Assembly (NCBI GenBank): GCA_032622095.1
Contig: CP136063.1
Location: 276,947,426-277,011,425, forward strand
DNA: 64,000 bases
Direction of reading: 5' to 3'
Source: Siphonodentalium dalli
Lineage: Eukaryota; Mollusca; Scaphopoda; Gadilida; Siphonodentaliidae
This document shows, piece after piece, positions 39,791-49,578 of the stretch; the first letter of the stretch is position 1; every line of letters starts with the position of its first letter. Position numbers and translations under genes: made by a program. The notes below the pieces were generated by a model. The model made no database searches and had not been told where the DNA came from. It was given only the letters and a program-made list of their open reading frames with translations.

Positions 39791-40267
39791 TTAAAGGCCC
39801 CCTTAATTTTCGAACATCAGGTCACATTAAATATAATATATGCCATATATAGTATATACTATTTGAAAGAGTAAGCTCAAAAACATTGTATTTTCAACTT
39901 ATTCAATGTAATAAACTGTGTGAATGTTGTTTTTGTTGAGATATCGACGTCTGTTCTGTGCTAAAGTTAATGCAAAAAGTCGACTAGTTTCAACAATGGA
40001 AGGGGAATAACTCTATATATTTATTCCATCGTAAATAAACTATTGTTTGAATTCTGTTGCATTCGGAGCCATAACAGGGAAAATTATTTTATAAGTTCAA
40101 CTATATTTATTACACTATGGGCACCTTATGAGACACAGACGTTCCAAATGGTGATGAATTATAGTATTGTAATACTATTTTATGGCATAGATTATTATTA
40201 TTAAAACCGTATATCAAGGCACTATAAACAAAATAATCGGTGACTCGAAAATTAAGTGGGCCTTTAA
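39791..40267. mobile_element. TA-flanked TIR element (AAGGCCC family), copy 1
   Basis: Terminal inverted repeats AAGGCCCCCTTAATTTTCGA and TCGAAAATTAAGTGGGCCTT differ at one position and are flanked by TA on both sides. The interior (GGAAGGGGAATAACTCTAT, ATAAACTGTG, TTGTTTTTGTTGAG) matches 47374-47812. No coding capacity. The TA flanks and short ends suggest a Tc1/mariner-like MITE. Confidence 0.85.
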
Positions 40268-42375
40268 GAGTACGTATAGAATCCTTATATAAGTGATACG
40301 GCTAGTGATAGAATCCTTATATAAGTGATACGACCAGTGCCTTATAGAATCCTTATAAAAGTGATACGGTCAGTGGCTTTAAGAGTACTTATATAATCCT
40401 TATATAAGTGATACGGCCAGTGGCTTATAGAATCCTTATATAAATGATACGGTCAGTGGCTTATAGAATCCTTATATAAGTGATACGGTCAGTGGCTTTA
40501 AGAATACGTATATAATCCTTATATACGTGATACGGTCAGTGGCTTTAAGAGTACTTATAGAATCCTTATATAAATGCGCATGATACGGTCAGTGGCTTTA
40601 AGAGTACGTATAGAATCCTTATATAAGTGATACGGCCAGTGGCTTTAAGAGTACTTATAGAATCCTTATATAAGTGATACGGTCAGTGGCTTATAGAATC
40701 CTTGTATACGTGATGCGGCCAGTGATATAATCCTTATATAAGTGATACGGCCAGTGGCTTATAGAATCCTTATATAAGTGATACGGCCAGTGGCTTTAAG
40801 AGTACTTATATAATCCTTATATAAGTGATACGGCCAGTGATAGAATCCTTATATAAGTGCTACGGTCAGTGGCTTATAGCATCATTATATAAGTGATACG
40901 GCCAGTGGCTTTAAGAGTACTTATATAATCCTTATATAAGTGATACGGTCAGTGGCTTATAGAATCATTATATAAGTGATACGGCCAGTGATGGAATCCT
41001 TATATAAGTGATACGGCCAGTGATAGAATCCTTATATAAGTGATACGACCAGTGGCTTTAAGAGTACTTATAGAATCCTTATATAAGTGATACGGTCATT
41101 GGCTTATAGAATCCTTATATAAGTGATACGGCCAGTGGCTTTAAGAATACTTATATAATCCTTATATAACTGATATGGCCAGAGTAATTATAAAATATTT
41201 ATATAAGTGATATGACCAGTGGCTTATAGAATCCTTATATAAGTGATATGGCCAGAGTACTTATATAATCCTTATATAAGTGATACGGCCAGTGGCTTAT
41301 ATAATCCTTATATAAGTGATACGGCCAGTGGCTTTAAGAGTACTTATATAACCCTTATATAAGTGATACGACCAGTGGCTTTAAGAATACTTATATAAGT
41401 GATACGGCCAGTGGTTTTAAGAGTACTTATAGAATCCTTATATAAGTGATACGGCCAGTGGCTTTAAGAGTACTTATATAACCCTTATATAAGTGATACG
41501 ACCAGTGGCTTATAGAATCCTTATATAAGTGATACGACCAGTGGCTTATAGAATCCTTATATAAGTGATACGACCAGTGGCTTATAGAATCCTTATATAA
41601 GTGATACGGCCAGTGGCTTATAGAATCCTTATATAAGTGATACGGCCAGTGGCTTTAAGAGTACTTATAGAATCCTTATATAAGTGATACGGCCAGTGGC
41701 TTTAAGAATACTTATATAATCCTTATATAAGTGATATGGCCAGAGTACTTATATAATCCTTATATAAGTGATACGGCCAGTGGCTTATAGAATTCCTATA
41801 TAAGTGATACGGTCAGTGACTTATAGAATCCTTATATAAGTGATACGGCCAGTGGCTTTAAGAGTACTTATATAATCCTTATATAAGTGATACGGCCAGT
41901 AGCTTTAAGAGTACTTATAGAATCCTTATATAAGTGATACGGCCAGTGGCTTTAAGAGTACTTATAGAATCCTTATATAAGTGCTACGGCCAGTGGTGGA
42001 ATCCTTATATAAGTGATACGGCCAGTGGCTTTAAGAGTACTTATAGAATCCTTATATAAGTGATACGGCCAGTGACTTATAGAATCCTTATATAAGTGAT
42101 ACGGCCAGTGGCTTTAAGAGTACTTATAGAATCCTTATATAAGTGATACGGCCAGTGGCTTATAGAATCCTTATATAAGTGATACGGCCAGTGGCTTTAA
42201 GAGTACTTATATAATCCTTATATAAGTGATACGGCCAGTGGCTTTAAGAGTACTTATAGAATCCTTATATAAGTGATACGACCAGTGGCTTATAGAATCC
42301 TTATATACGTGACACGGCCAGTGGCTTTAAGAGTACTTATAGAATCATTATATAAGTGATACACCAGTGGCTTTT
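40264..42375. repeat. 36/47-bp minisatellite
   Basis: About 2.1 kb. The core GAATCCTTATATAAGTGATA + CGGCCAGTGGC is preceded either by TTATA (about 36-bp unit) or by TTTAAGAGTACTTATA (about 47-bp unit); the two forms alternate irregularly. The first unit begins inside the TTTAA tip of the adjacent TIR element. No coding frame. Confidence 0.95.
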
Positions 42376-42415
42376 CCTCGAGTCGCTCGGATATGTCGAA
42401 TCCGACATTGATACT

Positions 42416-42913
42416 TTTTTAATATTTTAATGCCTTGCATGGTTCTTGATATATTTTAATGCCTTGCATGGTTCATGATATATTTTAATGCCTTGCATGG
42501 TTCTTGATATATTTTAATGCCTTGCATGGTTCTTGATATATTTTAATGCCTTGCATGGTTCTTGATATATTTTAATGCCTTGAATGGTTCTTGATATATT
42601 TTAATGCCTTGCATGGTTCTTGATATATTTTAATGCCTTGCGTGGTTCTTGATATATTTTAATGCCTTGCGTGGTTCTTGATATATTTTAATGCCTTGCA
42701 TGATTCTTGATATATTTTAATGCATTGCGTGGTTCTTGATATATTTTAATGCCTTGCATGGTTCTTGATATATTTTAATGCCTTGCATGGTTCTTGATAT
42801 ATTTTAATGCCTTGCATGGTTCTTGATATATTTTAATGCCTTGCATGGTTCTTGATATATTTTAATGCCTTGCATGGTTCTTGATATATTTTAATGCCTT
42901 GCATGGTTCTTGC
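42416..42913. repeat. 29-bp minisatellite
   Basis: About 17 copies of TTCTTGATATATTTTAATGC + CTTGCATGG with very few changes, so it is young or recently homogenised. It ends about 50 bp before a TTAA MITE. Confidence 0.97.
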
Positions 42914-42959
42914 AAAAACGATGGAAACCATCTGATTTGGGTCAGATGGCATTGCAAGT

Positions 42960-43329
42960 TTAACCCTTTACCCAACAGAAGGGCCCTGTGCCAATGCATT
43001 CTCTTATATATGCGAGTCGACCATAGGTCGCCTCGCATATATAAGAGAATGCATTGGCTTAACACATTAAAAATTATAAAATTGTTAAAGAATGTAAGAA
43101 AAAATGGGCCAATGCATTCTCTTATATATGCGAGGCGACATATGGTCGACTCGCATATATAAGAGAATGCATTGGCACAGGGCATAACTGTAACTATCAC
43201 AATGTGGTCAAGGAGCCGGTTCCAATGATATCCATATTTGTATGGTTCTATTGAGACAGACCCAAGATAATTTAGGCTGTTGAAGCTTTATTTGGCCGGG
43301 TTTGGCCGGTTTGTTGGGTAAAGGGTTAA
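42960..43329. mobile_element. TTAA-flanked hairpin MITE, family A, copy 2
   Basis: 362-bp element (42964-43325) with ends CCCTTTACCCAACA / TGTTGGGTAAAGGG and perfect TTAA flanks. Hairpins lie at 42991-43057 and 43109-43175. Apart from a shorter spacer between the hairpins it follows copy 1 closely. The small open frames on both strands are generated by the hairpins. Confidence 0.9.
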
Positions 43330-43545
43330 GATACCAATATACTTAATGATCTTCAAATCAATGACCTAACATCTCGAATCATTTAAACTTCCTAATACAT
43401 CGAATAATTCCAATTTGAGAAACATAGCGCTACTTTTTCTTGACAGCATTACTTTGCTCGACCAATTTCACATGCTCACGGCTAAATCAATGGGAACCAC
43501 CAACGCCACACATACAGCAGTTTAGCGAGACAACCCATGCGTGGC

Positions 43546-43779
43546 TGAAATGATAACTGAAGTTTGTGCAGCCGTCGGTTGGTATCTGCTTGCTCGGGGG
43601 GGGGGCGAGATCCTGAAAACGAATGGCTTTGGCAGGTACTGCCACCTATACTTTTCTTGGTCGTCTTTTTGGGAAATATAAGGACAGTCTATTTGCTGAA
43701 ATGTGAGAGGAGAAATCCAGTAAAGGACATCACAAATCCACTCGTCATTCTGGCTGTGGCGGATATATTGACTCGTTGA
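43546..43779 (+). pseudogene. truncated inverted copy of the GPCR (TM1-TM2)
   Basis: The plus strand encodes ENEWLWQVLPPILFLVVFLG, NIRTVYLLKCERRNPVKDIT and NPLVILAVADIL, aligning with residues about 236-286 of the receptor encoded at 44181-45941 on the other strand. The nucleotide match begins near TAACTGAAGTTTGTGCAGCC (43553) and ends at the second transmembrane segment, where a stop follows (LTR, stop). There is no repeat stalk and no TM3-TM7. The copy keeps Asn in the TM1 Gly-Asn position, whereas the long gene has Ser. It is read as a partial duplicate and probably non-functional. Confidence 0.8.
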
Positions 43780-44180
43780 ATCAACTTTTATATGTAGTTG
43801 GGATGTATACTGCATTAACATCTTGATGTCGCGGAAAAGATTGGTCACAAGATGCGAGGGGAAGACCACACAGTATATAAATCGCATATGCCCACTGAAC
43901 TTAACAACGATTATACAATGTATATAATGTCTAAATTCATTTGTATACTTACACATATTAGAGTTAATATTCATATTAAAGATAACATGTAGTTGTATAA
44001 CATATCTTTAGTTGGGTCGTCATTTGCAGAATAAATTCCTATTCAGTTCGATTCCATTATTTTCATCTAAAATCAAAAAATGCCGAGCATCAATGCGCGA
44101 TAACTCTATATCATTCAGTCATAAAGAGTTGTTTATGCTTCCTCGCGCCAGAGTCTCGTTGTCTGATTGACCAGATCATC
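43780..44180. other. no feature recognised
   Basis: Anonymous spacer between the truncated copy and the receptor gene. It holds no transposon end or RNA gene that I can see. It would include the 3' untranslated region of the receptor gene. Confidence 0.35.
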
Positions 44181-45941
44181 CTACCAGGAAGGCCGGACTT
44201 CGTCGATTGTGAAAAGGGAGGGATAACTTCTCTCGAATAATTTCCGTGGTAATATTTGTCGTAATCTTTCGCTATCACACACCATCAACGGAATCGGCGT
44301 AGTGATCACGTGGTTCGCCCAAACGTCTTGAACCTTGTTTCTCGACCTTGTCTTACATCTGCTGCGGCATCGCCCCCGAAACGGAACCCAGAACAGCAAG
44401 TAAACAAAGAATCGGCTACAATTATCAAAGTATACGGCGTTCTGAAGGAGACCGGAAACTAGCGTTTTCCGTTGGCTGTCGTCTGTTGCTTCGAATTTCA
44501 TCATGACGTAAATGCTCACTGCAACTTCACTGAGAGCAAAGATGGCAGCCATTATCAACATAACGGTGACGAGAGGATCGAACATAAATTTCTGCTGAGG
44601 ACGACCAATTTCTTTGCTATTGATCTTCGATACTGATTTTTCGCCTTTTAGTTCTCCAGCTATATCAATTATCTTCCTCATCTGCAAAATGGATGCAACA
44701 ATGAACAAGAACGGGATTAGTATCCCTGTCAACAGATCGAGCCATGGCCATATATTCCAGACGAATTGCTCATAGACCCCATCAATCGGGACGCACTCCT
44801 GCCCATCTAAATAATTGAACCCATAGAGGAAATGGACGTTGAGCATCAGGATCGAGAGAAATATGACCCCGAAGAATTTGCATAATCGCCTTGTGTGAGC
44901 ACGCAACCGGAAGTGCAACAAGAATGTGTAGTTCAGTATGACGTGAGCGAGGATCCAAGGTGACACCTGCGTCATTACGCTTCGTATGAATGGGAACAAA
45001 AGACACATTGACGCAGAGGCGTTGTGTATGTCCAGATCGAACACGCCACAAATCCAGCCCCTGATCAGTCCGAAAAACACTGCCAAGATATCCACCACAG
45101 CGAGAATGATGAGTGGATTTGTGATGTCCTTTAATGGATTTCTCTTCTCACATTTCAGCAAATAGACCGTCCTTATGCTTCCCAACAAGACGACCAAGAA
45201 AAGTATAGGTGGCAGTAACTGCCAAAGCAATTCGTTTCCAGTATCTCGCACCCCGAGCAAGCAGATACCATCCCACGGCTGCACCAACTTCAGTTTGCCG
45301 AAGGAGCCGGCTACAGCCGAGAGTTTAGTGGTCGTATCAACGGGTGAGGTTGACCATGTTCCGGATGTGAAAATACTCGATAATCCGTTTGATGTAGCAT
45401 TCGATGCTCCCGTCCCACTGATGGTCGAAAGGTTCGTGGTGGGTGGTAGTAGGCTAGTGGTGGATGGTAGCAGGCTTGTCGTGGGTGATAACAGGCTAGT
45501 GGTGGGTGGTAGCAGGCTTGTCGTGGGTGGCATCAGGCTAGTGGTGGATGGCAGCAGGCTTGTCGTGGGTGGTAGCAGGCTTGTCGTGGGTGGTAGCAGG
45601 CTTGTCGTGGGTGGTAGCAGGCTCGTGGTGGGTGGTAGTAGGCTAGTGATGGATGGTAGCAGGCTTGTCGTGGGTGATAACAGGCTAGTGGTGGGTGGTA
45701 GCAGGCTTGTCGTGGGTGGCATCAGGCTAGTGGTGGATGGCAGCAGGCTTGTCGTGGGTGGTAGCAGGCTTGTCGTGGGTGGTAGCAGGCTTGACGTGGG
45801 TGGTAGCAGGCTCGTGGTGGGTGGTAGCAGGCTCGTGGTGGGTGGTAGCAGGCTTGTCGTGGTTGGTAGCAGGCTCGTGGTGGGTGGTAGCAGGCTCGTG
45901 GTGGGTGGTAGTGGGCTCGTCGTGGGTGGTAACGATGCCAT
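44181..45941 (-). CDS. rhodopsin-family-like GPCR with mucin-like repeat N-terminus
   Basis: 586 codons, uninterrupted. Residues 4-171 are 24 copies of a heptad LPPTTSL (Thr/Ser/Pro-rich, expected to be O-glycosylated). Residues 172-241 are a Ser/Thr-rich linker with N-x-S/T sites. Seven hydrophobic segments follow at about 242-262, 273-293, 313-342, 355-375, 396-420, 454-480 and 495-520. TM2 holds LAVVDIL with the conserved Asp (284). Cys313 and Cys383 fit the TM3-ECL2 disulfide. The seventh segment has DNCSRFF where NPxxY is usual. No DRY or CWxP motif is visible and the TM1 Asn is Ser255, so it is divergent. It would act at the plasma membrane, possibly as an orphan peptide-type receptor; the ligand is unknown. 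No signal peptide is evident. The ATG follows an in-frame TAG, but TTATATAG just upstream could be a splice acceptor, so an upstream exon is possible. Confidence 0.8.
   Translation of the reverse strand: MASLPPTTSPLPPTTSLLPPTTSLLPTTTSLLPPTTSLLPPTTSLLPPTSSLLPPTTSLLPPTTSLLPSTTSLMPPTTSLLPPTTSLLSPTTSLLPSITSLLPPTTSLLPPTTSLLPPTTSLLPPTTSLLPSTTSLMPPTTSLLPPTTSLLSPTTSLLPSTTSLLPPTTNLSTISGTGASNATSNGLSSIFTSGTWSTSPVDTTTKLSAVAGSFGKLKLVQPWDGICLLGVRDTGNELLWQLLPPILFLVVLLGSIRTVYLLKCEKRNPLKDITNPLIILAVVDILAVFFGLIRGWICGVFDLDIHNASASMCLLFPFIRSVMTQVSPWILAHVILNYTFLLHFRLRAHTRRLCKFFGVIFLSILMLNVHFLYGFNYLDGQECVPIDGVYEQFVWNIWPWLDLLTGILIPFLFIVASILQMRKIIDIAGELKGEKSVSKINSKEIGRPQQKFMFDPLVTVMLIMAAIFALSEVAVSIYVMMKFEATDDSQRKTLVSGLLQNAVYFDNCSRFFVYLLFWVPFRGRCRSRCKTRSRNKVQDVWANHVITTPIPLMVCDSERLRQILPRKLFERSYPSLFTIDEVRPSW
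45436..45935 (-). repeat. 21-bp coding minisatellite in the GPCR stalk
   Basis: 24 units of 21 bp (plus strand GTGGGTGGTAGCAGGCT + TGTC or CGTG variants), keeping the receptor frame because the period is three-fold. Units 9-14 and 18-23 (LPPTTSL or variant, LPSTTSL, MPPTTSL, LPPTTSL, LSPTTSL, LPS) repeat in the same order, which indicates a nine-unit (189-bp) internal duplication. Confidence 0.95.
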
Positions 45942-46227
45942 TCTCTCCTATATAAGGACAACAAAGTCTCGTCTCGTCCACACACGACCTGTCTTGTCGA
46001 AAGTCTATGAACATCTGTCACTGGAGAACCGATCGAGAACCATTACCCATGAGTGCTGTAAAAGTGGAGTCGACATTGGATATCATTAAACCATTGCTAG
46101 GCGTACTATCAATAGCTCCCTTTGGTATACAGCAGAAACGTGCTGCTGCATGCTAATATTGTATCCATGTTCCTTAATAAACTACCTGGTAACCAGTCAT
46201 CATGAATTCAATAGGGCCCCTTATGGA

Positions 46228-46681
46228 TTAACCCTTTACCCAACAGAACGGCCCTGTGCCAATGCATTCTCTTATATATGCGAGTTCGCCTCGCATATAT
46301 AAGAGAATGCATTGGCTTAACACATATTAAAAATGATAAAATTGTCAAAGAAAGTAGAAAATTATTATTAAAAATATTAAAAAATGTAAGAAAAAATTAT
46401 AAAATTGTTAAAGAATGTAAGAAAAAATGGTAAAAAGTGTTAAAAAAGAATTTGTTTAGGCCAATGCCTTCTCTTATATATGCGAGGCGACCTATGGTCG
46501 ACTCGCATATATAAGAGAATGCATTGGCACAGGGCATAACTGTAACCATCACAATGTGGTCAATGAACCGGTTCCAATGATATCCATATGTGTATGGTGT
46601 TATTGAGACAGACCGAAGATATTTTAGGCTGTTGAAGCTTTATTTGGGCGTTTTTGGCCGTTTTGTTGGGTAAAGGGTTAA
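46228..46681. mobile_element. TTAA-flanked hairpin MITE, family A, copy 3
   Basis: 446-bp element 46232-46677 with ends CCCTTTACCCAACA and TGTTGGGTAAAGGG and perfect TTAA flanks. The first hairpin (46259-46315) has lost its inner 10-12 bases (GCGAGTTCGCCTCGC); the second (46461-46527) is full length. The A/T-rich spacer is longer than in copies 1 and 2. It lies about 290 bp upstream of the receptor start. Confidence 0.9.
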
Positions 46682-46771
46682 AGGCGCCCTGTCCAATGTG
46701 AAACCATGAAACTACCGTGTGTACATTTTATATATCTGAAAATAATAAAATCATACCCATGGGCTCATTGA

Positions 46772-47417
46772 TATGAGGTTTTGATGGCCGGGTATCGATC
46801 GACCTTCATAGGCAGAAGATAAAGGCCCACTTAGTTTTCGAACTCCCAGATCACATTATATAAAATATGTGACCCGCCATATCAAATCCAGTCGGAAGTC
46901 GGGATTTTTTTACCCTGTGCCAATGCATCCTCTTATATATGCGAGTCGACCATAGGTCGCCTCGCATATATAAGAGAATGCATTGGCTTAACAATTTTTT
47001 ATCATGTTTTTTTAAATAAATGTTTCTTACAATTTTTAGGACATAAAATAAAAAAAACATCTATTACCCTGCACGGAGCCCCACACATATATAGAAGCAT
47101 ATAGAAGAGTGTCGTCTGCTCATGTTTGTCTGGGGCTCTGTATGGGTGAAATTATAAAATTGTTAAAGAATACAAGAAAAAATTATTAAAATTGTAAAAA
47201 ATTGTTAGGCCAATGCATTCTCTTATATATGCGAGGCGACCTATGGTCGACTCGCATATATAAGAGAATGCATTGGCACAGGGTAAAAAATCCCGACTTA
47301 CGACTGGATTTGATATGGCGGGTCACATATAAGGTTTTGATGGCCGGGTATCGATCGACCTTCAAAGGAGGAAGATAAAGGCCCACTTAGGTTTCGAACT
47401 CCCAGATCATATTACAT
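46772..47417. repeat. about 95-bp direct duplication flanking a transposon
   Basis: 46772-46866 (GGTTTTGATGGCCGGGTATC ... AAAGGCCCACTTAG ... CACATTATATAAAATAT) recurs at about 47331-47417. The copies include the left end of an AAGGCCC-family element plus about 47 bp of flank. The hairpin transposon 46866-47330 lies exactly between them. Confidence 0.85.
46866..47330. mobile_element. hairpin transposon, family GTGACCC, copy 3
   Basis: The most complete copy. Ends TGTGACCCGCCATATCAAAT and GATATGGCGGGTCACA are inverted repeats, with TA on each side. Further inside, GTCGGGATTTTTTTACCC mirrors GGGTAAAAAATCCCGAC. Hairpins lie at 46920-46986 and 47210-47276. The spacer contains GGAGCCCCACACATATATAG, shared with the 8-kb copy and, inverted, with the 25-kb copy. 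Confidence 0.9.
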
Positions 47418-47812
47418 AAAATATATGCCATGTTATATACCATTTGAAATAGGAAGCTCCAAACCATTGTATTATCAACTTATCCGGTGTAATAAACTGT
47501 GAACATGTTGTTTTTGTTGAGGTACCGACGTGTTTTTGCGTTTAAGTAATCTGGATTGTACTGCAAGTCTATTATTGTCAATGGAAGGGGAATAACTCTA
47601 TCTCTTAGTTTGAATTATGTTGCATTCTGAGAACGAGACAGGGGAAATGTTTCTATGATTTCAGCTATTTTCTATTATTCTATGGGGACCTTCTGAGATA
47701 TAGCCGTTCCAAATGAATTATAGTACTGTAACCATATTTTATGTCATAGATTGTTATTAAAACAGTATATGAAAAAAATAATCAGTGACTCGAAAATTAA
47801 ATGGGCCTTTAA
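47374..47812. mobile_element. TA-flanked TIR element (AAGGCCC family), copy 2
   Basis: Left end AAGGCCCACTTAGGTTTCGA, right end TCGAAAATTAAATGGGCCTT, with TA flanks. It aligns with copy 1 (39791-40267) along its length. A duplicate of its left end lies at 46818-46866. Confidence 0.8.
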
Positions 47813-48308
47813 AACGTTTTTAATTTTAATTCAAATGATCTTATCTTATAAAGAGCGTCCATGCTTACGTCACCAAAACACGTAGACAATAAAGAGCGTT
47901 TTCAATTGCGAGCCTTTATATATATACTTGTGAATGATTCTGTCCATTTTCGCGATGCTTGTGTGATTTTTGGTCGTATACTGGCATGTATTGTCCATAA
48001 TCGTAATCGTGATTTTGCGAAAGGTCTCTATCATTAATACTTTATACATAGCTATGTATAATTATGTTTCACTCTGTACAGCAAATCAATTCACAGCCAT
48101 ACAATTCCACACGTGATATGCGAATCGTGATAAAAATAAGAGTACTTCTTGAAGGTGAGTATGTGAGCAACTATTGATTGCTTTGCGACTCATATTCCTG
48201 CGTATTCAAATGAATGTTAGTGAAAATGAACTTTGTCTCCAAGTTAGAAGTATGTGGAAGTTAATTGCAGAGTTATGATTAGAGTTTGTGTTATGTCCAG
48301 CCTACAGT
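47813..48308. other. no gene recognised
   Basis: AT-rich flank of the LTR element. AAAGAGCG occurs at 47860 and 47891, facing the same direction. This is the complement of the CGCTCTTT motif scattered through the window. Confidence 0.4.
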
Positions 48309-48402
48309 GTATTGTAGCGGTAGCGTTGTAAATATAGAAGGTCGATTACTTCTCTGATAGAGAGGTCTTGATCTCTTGGTCACGGTCGTTAGACGCTTTG
48401 TG

Positions 48403-48484
48403 TGATCACCGAAGTAAAGCAACGTCGAGCCCTGTTAGTACTTGGATGGGTGACCGGCTTGGGATTCCGGGTGCTGCCAACTTT
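48403..48484 (+). pseudogene. 5S rRNA-derived segment in 5' LTR
   Basis: TGATCACCGAAGTAAAGCAA, CGTCGAGCCCTGTTAGTACT and TGGATGGGTGACCGGCTTGG follow metazoan 5S rRNA from about position 40 to the 3' end. They include the A box, intermediate element and C box that bind TFIIIA. The 5' third of 5S is not recognisable; instead CTTGGTCACGGTCG, perhaps a remnant, precedes it. Against the usual animal sequence there are changes at GTT to GTA, CCCGG to CCCTG, and GCCTGG to GGCTTGG. It is too incomplete to make ribosomal 5S. It could supply a Pol III promoter. Confidence 0.85.
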
Positions 48485-48499
48485 CGGTGCGACTCCCGC

Positions 48500-48501
<2 letters not shown>

Positions 48502-48582
<81 letters not shown>
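48502..48582. repeat. (CT)40 microsatellite
   Basis: A pure CT run directly after the 5S-derived part of the 5' LTR. The 3' LTR has only about five CT units at the same place, so the run expanded after or independently of insertion. All open frames through it are artefacts. Confidence 0.97.
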
Positions 48583-48587
<5 letters not shown>

Positions 48588-49578
48588 TCACGCCCATCGG
48601 GTGTATACTGGTGGGGGAATTTTAGATCGCCGTGTGTCGCCGAATGCGCCGTGTGTCTGTGGAGCTTTTATAAATAGATAATTGGTTTTTCCTTTTTCCG
48701 GTTGTGACAATTCGCAGTAGGTCTCTGTTTGCGGAAGTCCCCGAATTCGAAATATGTTGATTTTAATGATGGAACGGGTGCGTATATGTCAATTGATACG
48801 CATTTTAAACAAATAACGACACGATGATCATAATAGTGGTTTGTTCTATCAATCATATCATGATCATGATCATCATAATACGGAACAAGTCTTGCGACTT
48901 TTCGTCCCAATAACATTATTTGCAATGCTTGTTTACAAATATATGTATCGTCATTCGATATTTACTTGTTAATTTACTTTAGTAAAAAGGGAAATAGTAT
49001 TCAACCAACTGATAGATAGCCTGTTGTGACAATTCGCAGTAGGTCCCTGTTTGCGGAGGTCTATTTGCGGAGTTCCCCGAATTCGCGGGAGATCCCCTAA
49101 AATAGTCGAAATATGTTGATTTTAATGAGGGAACGGGTGCGTATATGTCAATTGATAAGTATTTTAAACAAATAACGACACGAACATGATAATAGTGGTT
49201 TGTTCTATCAATCATATCCAATTCGCTGGATTGATAGTTGCAGTGTGTAACTATTATGACCGCATTAATTGCTTTCAATGTTTAGATATCAACAATGGCT
49301 GTACCACTGTTGAAGATTTTATGGTGGGAACACAATGACTCCGATTTTTAATCCGCATTTAGATACTTCTGGTGTGGTGAATTAGAAACCTGCAGTAATA
49401 TGTAATAAGCCGTAGTTTTTTGTAATAATTTGAAGGATTAGTTGTTTTAACGGAATTCTGAGGCGGTGCATTCATGTAACCAATATATTTTATTTTATTT
49501 TTTATAATTTATATTTATGCGTAATAATATAATCTTGAGGGCGTTACCATTTCTGGTTATGGTTTTCTTGTGTTACAC

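Larger units (their letters stand above)
48313..49577 (+). repeat. 5' LTR (1,265 bp, long form)
   Basis: Starts TGTAGCGGTAGCG and ends TTGTGTTACA. Its first 190 bp match the 3' LTR with about 12 differences (roughly 6%). Then come (CT)40 and about 985 bp absent from the 3' LTR, between CGTT and GTGTTACA. That extra part contains two direct copies of a segment of about 165-195 bp (about 48696-48860 and 49021-49220; landmark GTGACAATTCGCAGTAGGTC) and a TATA-like TTATAAATAG (about 48669). Either the extra DNA was inserted here or the 3' LTR lost it. Confidence 0.75.

Noticed and set aside
42862-43200. Open frames on both strands over 42.9-43.2 kb (and at 4.1, 8.3 and 47.2 kb) encoding CILLYMRGDLWSTRIYKRMH
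   Set aside because: The recurring peptide is the translation of the MITE hairpin and appears wherever a hairpin copy lies.
45175-46089. Plus-strand 304-codon frame with SRLVVGG repeats
   Set aside because: It is the antisense of the GPCR stalk repeat. The opposite strand has seven transmembrane segments and conserved residues.
48368-48681. SLSLSL / REREREREreading frames across the CT run
   Set aside because: Pure products of a dinucleotide repeat open in several frames on both strands.
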